From contig NZ_BLLH01000001.1 in assembly GCF_011170065.1 (NCBI RefSeq), positions 1 through 64,000 of the forward strand: a DNA stretch of 64,000 nucleotides. Direction: 5' to 3'. The notes beneath the pieces are model-generated. The model saw only the letters and a program-made list of their open reading frames with translations. It made no database searches and had not been told where the DNA came from. Numbering within the stretch: position 1 is the first letter of the stretch; each line of letters begins with the position of its first letter. Shown here one piece after another: positions 49,397-58,519 of the stretch. Both the position numbers and the translations under genes were made by a program. This DNA comes from Pseudolactococcus insecticola. GTDB lineage: Bacteria > Bacillota > Bacilli > Lactobacillales > Streptococcaceae.

Positions 49397-50633
49397 CAAT
49401 CCTAACTACGAAGCATACGACCAAGACCTGTGGGATGCCATTCACGCAGAAGAAAAACGTCAACAAGAAAATATTGAACTCATCGCCTCTGAAAATGTCG
49501 TTTCAAAAGCTGTTTTAGCCGCACAAGGTACACTTTTGACAAATAAATACGCCGAAGGTTATCCAGGCAAACGTTATTATGGCGGAACTGAATGCGTTGA
49601 CGTGGTAGAAACTCTTGCAATTGAACGTGCAAAAGCGCTATTTGGTGCTGAGTTTGCAAATGTGCAAGCGCACTCAGGCTCACAAGCCAATGCAGCAGCC
49701 TATCTAGCTCTAATCGAACCCGGTGACACTGTCATGGGACTTGATCTAGCAGCTGGCGGTCACTTGACGCACGGTTCACCTGTCAATTTTTCTGGGAAAA
49801 CTTACCATTTTGTCGGTTATAACGTTGACAAAGAAACAGAATTGCTTGACTATGATCAAATCTTGGCACAGGCTAAAGAAGTTCAGCCTAAGCTTATCGT
49901 GACAGGTGCGTCTAGTTATTCACGTACGATTGATTTTGCTAAATTCCGTGAGATTGCCGACGCCGTTGGCGCTAAGCTCATGGTTGATATGGCGCATATC
50001 GCTGGGCTTGTTGCGGCTGGTTTGCACCCTAATCCAGTTCCTTATGCTGATATTACAACGTCTACGACGCATAAAACGCTCCGTGGCCCACGTGGTGGCC
50101 TGATTCTCACCAATGACGAAGACTTGGCTAAAAAGATCAACTCAGCCATCTTCCCTGGCATCCAAGGTGGCCCGCTCATGCACGTCATCGCTGGGAAAGC
50201 GGTTGCTTTCAAAGAAGCGCTTGATCCTGCTTTCAAAGACTACCAAGCGCAAGTGATTAAAAATGCGAAAACCATGGCAGACACCTTTGAAAATGCTGGT
50301 TTGCGCGTGATTTCTGGTGGCACAGACAATCATATGTTCATGCTCAATGTCACAGGTTTTGGCATCAACGGGAAAGAAGCACAAAATCTTCTGGACACGG
50401 TGTCTATTACGCTCAATAAAAACGCTGTACCATACGAAACGCTCAGCCCGTTTAAGACATCAGGCGTGCGGATTGGCTCAGCTGCCATCACATCACGTGG
50501 TTTCAAAGAAGCTGAAGCAGCAAAAGTTGCGAACTTTATTGTCAAAGCCTTGCAAAACAAAGATGACCAGGCTGTACTTGATCAAATCAAGGCTGACGTC
50601 ATCAGTTTGACAGACGCCTTCCCGCTTTATTAA
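49386..50633 (+). CDS. glyA: Serine hydroxymethyltransferase
   Basis: PLP enzyme, serine + THF to glycine + methylene-THF. 415 residues. [40 protein letters not shown] lysine in [15 protein letters not shown]. The next gene begins one base after its stop. Confidence 0.96.
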   Translation: MIFDNPNYEAYDQDLWDAIHAEEKRQQENIELIASENVVSKAVLAAQGTLLTNKYAEGYPGKRYYGGTECVDVVETLAIERAKALFGAEFANVQAHSGSQANAAAYLALIEPGDTVMGLDLAAGGHLTHGSPVNFSGKTYHFVGYNVDKETELLDYDQILAQAKEVQPKLIVTGASSYSRTIDFAKFREIADAVGAKLMVDMAHIAGLVAAGLHPNPVPYADITTSTTHKTLRGPRGGLILTNDEDLAKKINSAIFPGIQGGPLMHVIAGKAVAFKEALDPAFKDYQAQVIKNAKTMADTFENAGLRVISGGTDNHMFMLNVTGFGINGKEAQNLLDTVSITLNKNAVPYETLSPFKTSGVRIGSAAITSRGFKEAEAAKVANFIVKALQNKDDQAVLDQIKADVISLTDAFPLY

Positions 50634-50634
50634 G

Positions 50635-51618
50635 ATGGATATCTATATCAAAAAAGCGATTTTGCACGCATTTGATCCAGGTAATCCTGAGATAGTTTTT
50701 TCTGAAAATTTGATGGAACTCACGCCAGTCATGCTGGACTATGTGACGAAAAAAGTCGAGAAAATCTATTCTGACGAGGCAAAACGTGGCCAATTGTCAG
50801 GTGGAAATCAGTTTTTAGCACTTCTGACGGATGATTTTATTGCGTCCACTGTTGCTGTTGCAAATTTCTGGCGAGAAGCATTTGTTTTATCAGAAAAGCA
50901 AAAGCAAAATGACTTGCTTTTTGTCGAATATGAACTAGAAACCCAGACGCATTTTGCATTTATCAGACTGTCGCTGCGGGATTCTTTTTCGCATGACTTT
51001 GATGCGACAAGTGGTCAGATCAAGATTCGCAAAAGTGAATCATCGTTACCAGGCGCAGGCAGTGCAGCCGATGAAGCCATTGCCATCAACCGTGTGACAA
51101 ATACCTATTACTTGCTCGAAAAGCGTATCAAATATAATGGTAAAAGCTACAATTATTTTTCGGAAAATCTGCTTGCAGATAAGCCAGAAATTTCTGTCAA
51201 TAAGGCTATTAAAGCCATCAAAAAATCTGCTGAAACGGTCGCAAAGTCTTTTGACGATGACGACTTTGCTTTTTCTCAAAAAGTACAAAATGCTGTTTTT
51301 CATGCGGTCGAAAAACAGGAGGTACTCAGTCCTGAAGGGCTTGCTGATCAGTTGTTTGCAGATAATCTGACGGCGCGTCTCGCGTTTAAAGACAAGGTCA
51401 AAGAAGAGATGCCAGAGCAGATCCGATTTGAGCAGATGCCGATGGACAAGATCGAAAAAAAATTAGCCAATCAAAAATTATCCCTGTCAAATGGGATTGA
51501 GATGATTGTGCCACAAAGCCTTTACGAAGATGCTAAAACGGTCGAATTTATCCAAAATGATGACGGTACTTACTCGATTATCATCAAAAATATCGAAGAA
51601 ATCAAAAATAAATGGTAA
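50635..51618 (+). CDS. Nucleoid-associated protein, NdpA/YejK-like
   Basis: 327 residues of the 37-kDa nucleoid-associated protein family (PF04245-like): MDIYIKKAILHAFDPGNPEIVFSENLMELTP at the start and an α/β core LLFVEYELETQTHFAFIRL. Family members bind the nucleoid; exact role unclear. Tight coupling with glyA. Confidence 0.82.
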   Translation: MDIYIKKAILHAFDPGNPEIVFSENLMELTPVMLDYVTKKVEKIYSDEAKRGQLSGGNQFLALLTDDFIASTVAVANFWREAFVLSEKQKQNDLLFVEYELETQTHFAFIRLSLRDSFSHDFDATSGQIKIRKSESSLPGAGSAADEAIAINRVTNTYYLLEKRIKYNGKSYNYFSENLLADKPEISVNKAIKAIKKSAETVAKSFDDDDFAFSQKVQNAVFHAVEKQEVLSPEGLADQLFADNLTARLAFKDKVKEEMPEQIRFEQMPMDKIEKKLANQKLSLSNGIEMIVPQSLYEDAKTVEFIQNDDGTYSIIIKNIEEIKNKW

Positions 51619-51660
51619 ACTTTGTAAAAAATTATGCCAATTTACACGAAAGGAGGAAAA

Positions 51661-52254
51661 GTGCTCAAAAAAATTAGAAATCTGTTCATTTTGCTAGTGG
51701 TTTTGGCAGTTGGTTTTTGGATTTATCGCACGCATGAAAACGTCAAAAGTGTCATGAAGTATGATGATTATGTAACGAAAGTGCTTAAAAAACACGGTAT
51801 TTCAGGCAATCGCAACCTTGTACTTGCCATCATCTACACGGAAACCAAGGGCAAACAGACTGACGTCATGCAGTCGACAGAATCGACTGAAAAAAACATC
51901 AAAACTGAGGAAGAGAGTATCCACCAAGGCATCACAAATCTGACCGAGGTTTTAGAATATGCCAATGCCAAAAACGTTGACGTCTGGACTGGCGTTCAAG
52001 CCTATAACTTTGGCAAAGCCTATGTGGATTATATTGCTGAAAATGGGAGTGTCAACACGCTGCCATTAGCCGAAAAATATTCCAAAGACGTCGTCGCGCC
52101 AAGCCTTGGCAATACGACTGGCGAGACTTACTACCACATCACCTATGACTCGCTTTTGTTCAATAAAGGCAAACTCTATAAAAACGGTGGTAATATATTC
52201 TATGCCCGAGAAGTCCGTTTTAACATGAAAATCGTCAAACTTTTCAACTGGTGA
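51661..52254 (+). CDS. Membrane-anchored lysozyme-like protein
   Basis: 197 residues. One N-terminal membrane segment (NLFILLVVLAVGFWIY) and an extracellular lysozyme-like domain: VLAIIYTETKGKQTDVMQSTES with a catalytic-type Glu, then GVQAYNFGKAYVDYI. Similar to the PF13702 lysozyme-like/CwlT peptidoglycan muramidase part. GTG start at 51661 directly after AAAGGAGG (gap 4 nt); the earlier in-frame ATG 51634 has no ribosome site. Confidence 0.82.
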   Translation: MLKKIRNLFILLVVLAVGFWIYRTHENVKSVMKYDDYVTKVLKKHGISGNRNLVLAIIYTETKGKQTDVMQSTESTEKNIKTEEESIHQGITNLTEVLEYANAKNVDVWTGVQAYNFGKAYVDYIAENGSVNTLPLAEKYSKDVVAPSLGNTTGETYYHITYDSLLFNKGKLYKNGGNIFYAREVRFNMKIVKLFNW

Positions 52255-52268
52255 AGGCCAGTTTTTTT
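52246..52268 (+). terminator. Terminator overlapping the lysozyme-like gene stop
   Basis: AACTGG (52246–52251) and CCAGTT (52258–52263), loop TGAAGG, then T-run. The left arm includes the last codons. Confidence 0.75.
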
Positions 52269-52287
52269 ATTTGAAAAAGTGACCATC

Positions 52288-52315
52288 TTGCAAAATGTTG
52301 CTGCTATGCTAAAAT
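52288..52315 (+). promoter_or_regulatory. Promoter of the CBS-domain gene
   Basis: TTGCAA (52288–52293), 16 bp, extended -10 TGCTAAAAT (52307–52315). Predicted +1 near 52322. Confidence 0.55.
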
Positions 52316-52338
52316 AGCTAACAGATGAGGAAACAGTT

Positions 52339-52557
52339 ATCGAAAAAGCAGGAGAACTCCTCAAAAAGAACCTTATGACCATCGCAACACCCAAACCGAA
52401 AATTATCAATAAAGAAATGACGCTGACTGAAATTAGCAAACTTTTCTCACAAAATAATCTCAGTAAAGTTGCAGTCTTCAAAGACAAACGCCTGATTGGG
52501 ACTATCAGCCGCGTCGATTTGATGCGAGCACTGATGAAAAATGTGAGTGTTTCCTGA
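52339..52557 (+). CDS. Small CBS-domain protein, apparent ATC start
   Basis: 72 residues if started at ATC 52339: EKAGELLKKNLMTIATPKPKIIN … MTLTEISKLFSQNNLSKVAVFKDKRLIGTISRVDLMRAL, one CBS-type motif likely binding adenosyl ligands as a dimer. GAGG lies 8 nt before ATC, at ideal spacing, and no ATG/GTG/TTG exists between the in-frame stop (52315–52317) and ATG 52375. ATG 52375 would cut the conserved N-terminal helix and has no ribosome site at proper distance. Either a rare AUC start or a start-codon mutation. Confidence 0.7.
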   Translation: MEKAGELLKKNLMTIATPKPKIINKEMTLTEISKLFSQNNLSKVAVFKDKRLIGTISRVDLMRALMKNVSVS

Positions 52558-52561
52558 GTAC

Positions 52562-52603
52562 AAAAAAAACGCTGATTTCTATTGCGAAATCAGTGTTTTT
52601 TTT
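52562..52603. terminator. Bidirectional terminator between the CBS gene and the NMO gene
   Basis: ACGCTGATTT pairs with AAATCAGTGT (one G·T) with A- and T-runs at both ends. Confidence 0.8.
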
Positions 52604-52620
52604 GAGTCAGCTCAAACTCA

Positions 52621-53718
52621 TCAAGCAGTCAAATCATCAAAAACTGCTTTAACAGTCGTGATTTCATTGATGCGGTACCCGTTGGTACCAGAGAAAATCA
52701 GGCCCATCTCTGTTCTATGCTCGACGGAGTTGAGCAGGGCTTGGCTGATGCAGTAGGGGATTGTTTTGCGGTCGCAAAGTTTATTTTGAAGACAATTGAG
52801 GCAAGGGTCAAGTGGAATAATTGGTGTTTTAGGCGCTTCCTGAGCCTTGTAAGCATCGACGCCAGCTGATATGGTCTTAGTAAAGGTGTTGTCAATCGCA
52901 CGTCCTGGCAGGCCAACAGGGGACGTTGTCAGGTGAATGTCATCTTTGGTTGCCTTAAGAAAACGGTCCTTGAAGTCATCAGGCGCATCACATTCGGCTG
53001 TGCCGATAAAGCGTGTTGCCATTTGAACGCCTGCACAACCGAGCGCAAGATAGTGGTCGATATCACCTCTATCCCAGACACCGCCTGCGAAAACAACAGG
53101 AATAGTCGTTTGAAATTTTTCTTCGTATGTTTTGATGTGGTCGATGATTTTGATAACTTCATCGTCCATCGTTTGCATGGCGTCCTCAACCTGATCAGCC
53201 TTGAAGCCAAGGTGACCTCCGGCTTTAGGACCTTCGATAACGACGAAATCAGCAGTACGGTCGTATTTTTTTGCCCAATTTCTCAGGATGATTTTTGCGG
53301 CTTTGACGCTTGAAACGATTGGCGCGATTTTTGTCTTGGCATTGCCAACAAGCTCAGGTAGGTTCATGGGCAAGCCAGCGCCTGAGATGATGACGTCTGC
53401 GCCCGCTGCGACCGTTGCCTTGACGACATCTTCATACCTGAAACTTGCGACCATGACATTAAAACCTAAAATCCCGCCATTTGCAATCTCACGAGCTTTG
53501 TCGAGTTGCGTTTTGATGGCTTTTAGATTGGTTCTGACGGAAGCACGTTTGAAGTTTTCTTCTTGAAAGCCGATTTGTGCAGTTGATAAAATACCGATAC
53601 CGCCTTGAGCTGCAACGGTTCCAGCCAGGCGATGTAGGGAAATGCCAATCCCCATACCACCTTGTATAATGGGATATTTGGCAGTCAGATTGCCGATTTT
53701 GAGTTCTGGAAGGGTCAT
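52621..53718 (-). CDS. Nitronate monooxygenase-like flavoprotein (FabK paralogue)
   Basis: 365-residue TIM-barrel FMN protein of the NMO/2-nitropropane dioxygenase family. IIQGGMGIGISLHRLAGTVAAQGG, VFAGGVWDRGD, ALGCAGVQMATRF, and a C-terminal cysteine-rich segment (CLNCLQNKLCDRKTIPYC) not found in FabK at 55768. Substrate unknown. Divergent from fabT; the shared intergenic region holds FabT-type palindromes, so lipid-linked regulation is possible. Confidence 0.85.
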   Translation of the reverse strand: MTLPELKIGNLTAKYPIIQGGMGIGISLHRLAGTVAAQGGIGILSTAQIGFQEENFKRASVRTNLKAIKTQLDKAREIANGGILGFNVMVASFRYEDVVKATVAAGADVIISGAGLPMNLPELVGNAKTKIAPIVSSVKAAKIILRNWAKKYDRTADFVVIEGPKAGGHLGFKADQVEDAMQTMDDEVIKIIDHIKTYEEKFQTTIPVVFAGGVWDRGDIDHYLALGCAGVQMATRFIGTAECDAPDDFKDRFLKATKDDIHLTTSPVGLPGRAIDNTFTKTISAGVDAYKAQEAPKTPIIPLDPCLNCLQNKLCDRKTIPYCISQALLNSVEHRTEMGLIFSGTNGYRINEITTVKAVFDDLTA

Positions 53719-53820
53719 GTGATTAGTGCCTCTTTTTTCTATTTTTGAGAATCGTATTAGATAGACTATTTTTGGTAGTTTTGAAAACTAGATGTTACAT
53801 TTACTATTTTAACAAACTTT

Positions 53821-53836
53821 ACTTGATTGTCAAATT
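53821..53836. promoter_or_regulatory. FabT-like operator 1
   Basis: ACTTGATTGTCAAATT; inner TTGATTGTCAA palindrome (one mismatch). Lies between the NMO and fabT promoters. Confidence 0.6.
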
Positions 53837-53851
53837 GTTTTTTAATTATTA

Positions 53852-53880
53852 TTGACATGAGAAAAGATTCTTGATATAAT
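53852..53880 (+). promoter_or_regulatory. Consensus fabT promoter
   Basis: TTGACA (53852–53857), 17 bp, TATAAT (53875–53880), also extended (TGATATAAT). The operators begin at its last base. Confidence 0.85.
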
Positions 53881-53892
53881 TTGATAGTCAAA
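53880..53892. promoter_or_regulatory. FabT-like operator 2
   Basis: TTTGATAGTCAAA, palindrome with one mismatch covering the predicted transcription start of fabT; binding here would block initiation. Confidence 0.65.
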
Positions 53893-53894
53893 CA

Positions 53895-53910
53895 ACTTGA
53901 TTATCAAACT
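53895..53910. promoter_or_regulatory. FabT-like operator 3
   Basis: ACTTGATTATCAAACT with perfect core TTGATTATCAA, matching the known streptococcal/lactococcal FabT box. Confidence 0.75.
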
Positions 53911-53924
53911 TAAAGGAGGGGTGC

Positions 53925-54365
53925 ATGACGGTAGAATATGAAAAAATCAATAAATACCTGACGCACATTTTCAATAATGTTTTGGTGATTGAGGAGGCAA
54001 GTTTGCGCACGTCGCAATTTTCAGACGTGTCAATCAAGGAGATGCACACCATTGACAGCATCGGTGAAGCCAAGGTGACAACGCCAAGCGACATCGCTAA
54101 GGACCTGATGCTGACGGTGGGAACGGTGACGGTGTCGCTCAATAGGCTGGAGAAAAAAGGTTACATTGAGCGCTATCGCAGCGAAAGCGACAGACGGGTA
54201 GTGCATGTCTCGCTCTCAAGGCGGGGCAGGCTGTTATACCGACTGCATCATAAATTTCATCGTGAAATGGTCAAGCGCTTTGTAGCAGACATGCCGGATG
54301 ACTCGGTCAAGATTTTGCAAACAGGTTTGGAAAATCTTCACAACTTTTTGGAGGAGATTAAATGA
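53925..54365 (+). CDS. fabT: MarR-family fatty-acid synthesis repressor FabT
   Basis: 146-residue winged-helix dimer that represses fab genes using acyl-ACP as corepressor in streptococci. HTH region [56 protein letters not shown] ribosome site. Coupled to fabH (4-bp overlap). Its own promoter carries three FabT-like boxes. Confidence 0.95.
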   Translation: MTVEYEKINKYLTHIFNNVLVIEEASLRTSQFSDVSIKEMHTIDSIGEAKVTTPSDIAKDLMLTVGTVTVSLNRLEKKGYIERYRSESDRRVVHVSLSRRGRLLYRLHHKFHREMVKRFVADMPDDSVKILQTGLENLHNFLEEIK

Positions 54366-55363
54366 CTGTTTCTAAACTCACAGCCGCAGCGCACTACGCC
54401 CCAAAACAGATCATAACAAACGATGATCTCTCAAAAATCATGGACACTTCTGACGAGTGGATTAGCTCGCGAACAGGGATCAAGGCGCGTCATATCTCAG
54501 TCGATGAAAATACGTCAGACTTAGCGGCGCAAGTTGCAGAGCAATTGCTTGATCAGACAGACTACACGGCTGAGATGATTGATTTTATCATCGTTGCAAC
54601 AATCACGCCCGATGGCAATATGCCAAGCACAGCAACATTGGTGCAGTCAAAGATTGGCGCGACAAACGCCTTTGCCTTTGATCTGACGGCTGCCTGCAGT
54701 GGCTTTGTTTATGCGTTATCAATGGCGGATAAATTGATTGCAAGTGGTGCTTATCAAAAAGGCTTAGTCATCGGCGCTGAGGTCCTCTCAAAAGTACTGG
54801 ATTGGTCTGATCGTTCAACAAGCGTGCTCTTTGGCGATGGTGCTGGCGGTGTTCTGATAGAAGCTGTGTCGCCTAACGTGACTTCTGATGAACAACATCC
54901 TTTGATTCTGTCAGAACAGCTTAAGAGTGATGGCAATCGTGGGATGAGTCTGACGAGCAGCCTAACGTCACCGTCATCACCATTTTCAAAATCTGGTCTA
55001 GTTGATGATGCGTTTTTGAAAATGGACGGTCGTGCGATTTTTGATTTTGCCGTCCGTGATGTGCCGAAGAATATGCTTGAGAGTCTTGAAAAAGCAGCTA
55101 TACCTGCTGAAGATGTTGATTATTTTCTTTTACATCAGGCAAATTCACGAATCTTGGATAAAATGGCTCGAAAAGTCAAGGCGGATCGTGCCAAATTTCT
55201 GCAGAACATGCAGCACTACGGCAATACAAGCGCGGCAAGTATCCCAATCTTACTATCAGAATCAGTCGCAGCTGGCACCATAAAATTGGACGGTTCGCAG
55301 ACAATTGTGTTAACAGGTTTTGGTGGTGGCTTGACATGGGGCACACTTGTTGTTAAAATTTAG
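54362..55363 (+). CDS. fabH: β-Ketoacyl-ACP synthase III
   Basis: Starts fatty-acid chains by condensing acetyl-CoA with malonyl-ACP. 333 residues. Catalytic triad Cys in [13 protein letters not shown], His in [10 protein letters not shown], Asn in [24 protein letters not shown] is family-typical near the N-terminus. Confidence 0.96.
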   Translation: MTVSKLTAAAHYAPKQIITNDDLSKIMDTSDEWISSRTGIKARHISVDENTSDLAAQVAEQLLDQTDYTAEMIDFIIVATITPDGNMPSTATLVQSKIGATNAFAFDLTAACSGFVYALSMADKLIASGAYQKGLVIGAEVLSKVLDWSDRSTSVLFGDGAGGVLIEAVSPNVTSDEQHPLILSEQLKSDGNRGMSLTSSLTSPSSPFSKSGLVDDAFLKMDGRAIFDFAVRDVPKNMLESLEKAAIPAEDVDYFLLHQANSRILDKMARKVKADRAKFLQNMQHYGNTSAASIPILLSESVAAGTIKLDGSQTIVLTGFGGGLTWGTLVVKI

Positions 55364-55413
55364 GTAATAATTGTTTTATTATAGATTAAAATAGAAAATT
55401 TGGAGAAATTATC

Positions 55414-55641
55414 ATGGCAGTATTTGAAAAAGTGCAAAGTATCATCGTTGAAGAACTCGGTAAAGATGCAAGCGAAATCTCGCTTGACACAACATTTGAA
55501 TCGCTTGACGCGGACTCACTTGACATCTTCCAAATCATTAACGAAATCGAAGATGCTTACGACATCGCAATCGAAACTGAAGATGGCTTGAACACAGTTG
55601 GTGACTTGGTGACGTTTGTTGAGGCAAAAATCGCTGAGTAA
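55414..55641 (+). CDS. acpP: Acyl carrier protein
   Basis: 75-residue acidic four-helix protein; the 4'-phosphopantetheine attachment Ser35 is in [25 protein letters not shown] ribosome site. CoA made by coaB/coaC provides its prosthetic group. Confidence 0.96.
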   Translation: MAVFEKVQSIIVEELGKDASEISLDTTFESLDADSLDIFQIINEIEDAYDIAIETEDGLNTVGDLVTFVEAKIAE

Positions 55642-55648
55642 ATACTCG

Positions 55649-55692
55649 AAAATTTTGGGAGCGTTATGACAATGACGTTCTCAAAATTTTTA
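55649..55692 (+). terminator. Terminator/attenuator between acpP and fabK
   Basis: AAAATTTTGGGAGCGT (55649–55664) pairs with ACGTTCTCAAAATTTT (55675–55690) with two mismatches, then T. It splits the fab cluster into two units. Confidence 0.7.
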
Positions 55693-55701
55693 GTCTAATA
55701 C

Positions 55702-55716
55702 TTTGATTATCAAACT
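55702..55716. promoter_or_regulatory. FabT-like operator 4, before fabK
   Basis: TTTGATTATCAAACT, core identical to operator 3. A TAATAC -10-like box (55696–55701) adjoins it and a TTGACA lies at 55727–55732. Confidence 0.75.
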
Positions 55717-55767
55717 ATTTTTAGAGTTGACAATCATTTTATGTTTAAAAATTAAAAGAAATAGATT

Positions 55768-56724
55768 ATGAAAACTAAAATTACAGAATTACTTAACATT
55801 AAATACCCAATTTTCCAAGGTGGTATGGCCTGGGTCGCTGACGGTGACTTGGCTGGCGCCGTGTCAAAAGCTGGTGGTCTCGGGATCATCGGAGGCGGCA
55901 ATGCGCCAAAAGATATCGTTAAAGGGCATATTGATCGCATTCGCGAGCTGACTGACAAACCTTTTGGTGTCAATATCATGCTTTTGTCACCATTTGTTGA
56001 CGATATTGTGGATCTTGTCATCGAAGAAGGCGTGAAGGTGGTCACAACCGGTGCTGGCTCGCCTAAAAAATACATGGCGCGCTTCAAAGAAGCCGGCATG
56101 ATCGTGATTCCAGTAGTCGCAAGTGTCGCACAGGCAAAGTCAATGTCGCGTATTGGCGTTGATGCCATTGTGGCTGAAGGCATGGAGGCTGGCGGACACA
56201 TCGGTCAGCTGACAACAATGACGCTTGTGCGTCAAGTCTCTGACGCTGTTGATTTGCCAGTCATTGCGGCTGGCGGTATCGCTGATGGCAAGGGAATGGC
56301 TGCAGGCTTCATGCTGGGTGCTGAGGCTGTTCAAGTCGGCACGCGTTTTGTTGTCGCTACAGAGTCAAACGCCCACCAAAACTATAAAGATAAAATCTTA
56401 AAAGCAAAAGATATTTCAACAGTCATCTCTGCTAGTCATTTTGGTCACGCCGTGCGTTCCATCAAAAATCAGCTGACAAAAGATTTTGACGCAGCAGAGC
56501 TTGACGCCTTCAAACAAGAAAATCCTGATTTGAGCGTCTTTGAAGAAATGGGAGCTGGTAAATTACCAGCCTCAGTTATCCATGGCGACGTAGATAACGG
56601 CTCAGTCATGGCAGGTCAGATTGCTGGTCTTGTCACAAAAGAAGAATCTGTTGAAGAGATCATTTTGGATCTCTACACAGGTTTCCAAGCAGAAATTAAA
56701 GCTGCAGCCAAATGGTTGGACTGA
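55768..56724 (+). CDS. fabK: Enoyl-ACP reductase II (FMN, FabK)
   Basis: Final reduction of the elongation cycle; triclosan-resistant flavoprotein alternative to FabI. 318 residues. FQGGMAWVADGDLAGAVSKAGGLGIIGGG, GVNIMLLSP, VVTTGAGSP, EAGGHIG, AAGGIADGKG, LGAEAVQVGTRF. Starts the second fab transcription unit. Confidence 0.95.
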   Translation: MKTKITELLNIKYPIFQGGMAWVADGDLAGAVSKAGGLGIIGGGNAPKDIVKGHIDRIRELTDKPFGVNIMLLSPFVDDIVDLVIEEGVKVVTTGAGSPKKYMARFKEAGMIVIPVVASVAQAKSMSRIGVDAIVAEGMEAGGHIGQLTTMTLVRQVSDAVDLPVIAAGGIADGKGMAAGFMLGAEAVQVGTRFVVATESNAHQNYKDKILKAKDISTVISASHFGHAVRSIKNQLTKDFDAAELDAFKQENPDLSVFEEMGAGKLPASVIHGDVDNGSVMAGQIAGLVTKEESVEEIILDLYTGFQAEIKAAAKWLD

Positions 56725-56769
56725 GTTAATCACGATAAAATAGAGTAAACTAAATTAAGTGGAGAAAAA

Positions 56770-57699
56770 ATGACGAAAACAGCATTTTTATTTGCCGGTC
56801 AAGGCGCTCAAAAACTGGGAATGGCGCGAGATTTATATGAAAATTTTGAGATTGTTCGTGCGACTTATGACGAAGCGTCAGTGATTTTGGGCTATGACTT
56901 GCGTGAGTTAATCGACAAAAAAGCTGATGAGCTCAACGAAACGAAGTACACGCAACCAGCTATTTTAGCGACATCTGTTGGCATTTTGCGATTGCTAGCA
57001 GCGCACGATATCAAACCTGATGCGGTTGCAGGTCTCTCACTCGGCGAATATTCGGCGCTCGTTGCAAGTGGCAGCCTAGCCTTTTCTGACGCAATTGCGC
57101 TTGTCGCAAAACGCGGTCAGTTTATGGCTGAAGCCGCACCAACTGGTTCTGGGAAAATGGTTGCTGTCATGAACACACCTGCAGATGTCATTGAAGAGGC
57201 GTGTAAACTTGCCTCAGAACGTGGTATTGTGAGCCCAGCCAACTATAATACGCCAGCACAAATCGTGATTGGTGGCGAAGTTGCAGCAGTTGACTATGCT
57301 GTTGAGCTTTTAACGGTTGCAGGCGTCAAACGCATGATCCCGCTGAAAGTATCAGGCCCCTTTCACACAGCGATTTTGGCACCAGCATCTGACAGACTTT
57401 CTGAAGTGTTAGAGACAGTTAATTTTTCAGATTTCAATATTCCTTTGGTGTCAAATACAACAGCACAAGTCATGCCAGTTTCAGAAATTAAACCACTTTT
57501 GACCCGTCAAGTCATGTCACCTGTCAGATTTTACGAGTCGATTGAGACTTTGGTATCACTTGGTGTGACAGACTTCATCGAAATCGGACCAGGCAAAGTT
57601 TTGTCAGGATTCGTCAAAAAAATTGACAAGTCAGCCGGTATCATACACGTCGAAGATTTGGCGACATTTGAAGCGTTACTTGCGACACTGGAGAAATAA
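56770..57699 (+). CDS. fabD: Malonyl-CoA:ACP transacylase
   Basis: 309 residues. LFAGQGAQ oxyanion loop, nucleophile Ser in AGLSLGEYSAL, catalytic His in SGPFHTAIL, FIEIGPGKVLSGF. Loads malonyl groups on ACP. GTGGAG ribosome site. Confidence 0.96.
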   Translation: MTKTAFLFAGQGAQKLGMARDLYENFEIVRATYDEASVILGYDLRELIDKKADELNETKYTQPAILATSVGILRLLAAHDIKPDAVAGLSLGEYSALVASGSLAFSDAIALVAKRGQFMAEAAPTGSGKMVAVMNTPADVIEEACKLASERGIVSPANYNTPAQIVIGGEVAAVDYAVELLTVAGVKRMIPLKVSGPFHTAILAPASDRLSEVLETVNFSDFNIPLVSNTTAQVMPVSEIKPLLTRQVMSPVRFYESIETLVSLGVTDFIEIGPGKVLSGFVKKIDKSAGIIHVEDLATFEALLATLEK

Positions 57700-57700
57700 A

Positions 57701-58435
57701 ATGGAAATTATCAATAAAAACGTTCTAATCACAGGTTCAACACGTGGTATTGGCCTTGCTATTGCACACGCCTTTGCTGCTGCTGGCGCAAATGTTGTGC
57801 TAAATGGTCGCTCAGAGATTTCGTCAGAACTCATTGGCGAACTTGACAGCTATTCTGGACAAATCATCGGCATTTCAGGCGACGTGAGTGATTCTGACGA
57901 CGCAAAACGCATGGTTAATGAAACGATTGAAACGCTTGGTAGCCTTGACATTCTCATCAATAATGCCGGCATTACAAATGATAAACTCATGTTAAAGATG
58001 ACTGCAGAAGACTTTGAGCAAGTGCTCAAAATCAATCTGACGGGCGCTTTCAACATGACGCAGGCTGTTTTAAAACCAATGACTAAAGCACGTCAAGGCG
58101 CCATTATCAACATGACGTCAGTCGTTGGGCTCATGGGCAACGTCGGTCAGGCAAACTATGCCGCATCCAAAGCAGGTTTGATTGGTCTGACAAAGTCAGT
58201 TGCACGCGAGGTTGCAGGACGTAATATCCGTGTCAACGCCATTGCGCCGGGCTTCATCGAAAGCGATATGACGGCAAATCTTTCTGACAAGATTAAAGAC
58301 GCCATGAAAGCGCAAATCCCCATGAAACGTTTTGGCAATGTTGAAGAAATTGCGACAACAGCGCTGTTTCTAGCCAGCCAAGAATACATAACAGGTCAAA
58401 CCATCGCTATCGACGGTGGCTTGACCATGCAATAA
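57701..58435 (+). CDS. fabG: 3-Oxoacyl-ACP reductase
   Basis: NADPH-dependent SDR. 244 residues. TGSTRGIGLAIA cofactor loop, LINNAGITND, catalytic Ser in TSVVG and YAASKAGLIG, APGFIESDM, C-terminal TIAIDGGLTMQ. Start at 57701 one base after fabD; the frame is open back into fabD but without a matching N-terminus. Confidence 0.96.
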   Translation: MEIINKNVLITGSTRGIGLAIAHAFAAAGANVVLNGRSEISSELIGELDSYSGQIIGISGDVSDSDDAKRMVNETIETLGSLDILINNAGITNDKLMLKMTAEDFEQVLKINLTGAFNMTQAVLKPMTKARQGAIINMTSVVGLMGNVGQANYAASKAGLIGLTKSVAREVAGRNIRVNAIAPGFIESDMTANLSDKIKDAMKAQIPMKRFGNVEEIATTALFLASQEYITGQTIAIDGGLTMQ

Positions 58436-58519
58436 AACGAACGACTATTTATCGAAATCTGAACTATTTCAAAAAATAAGCGAGTGAATAGATTTCAAAG
58501 AATTAAAGGAGTAAATATC

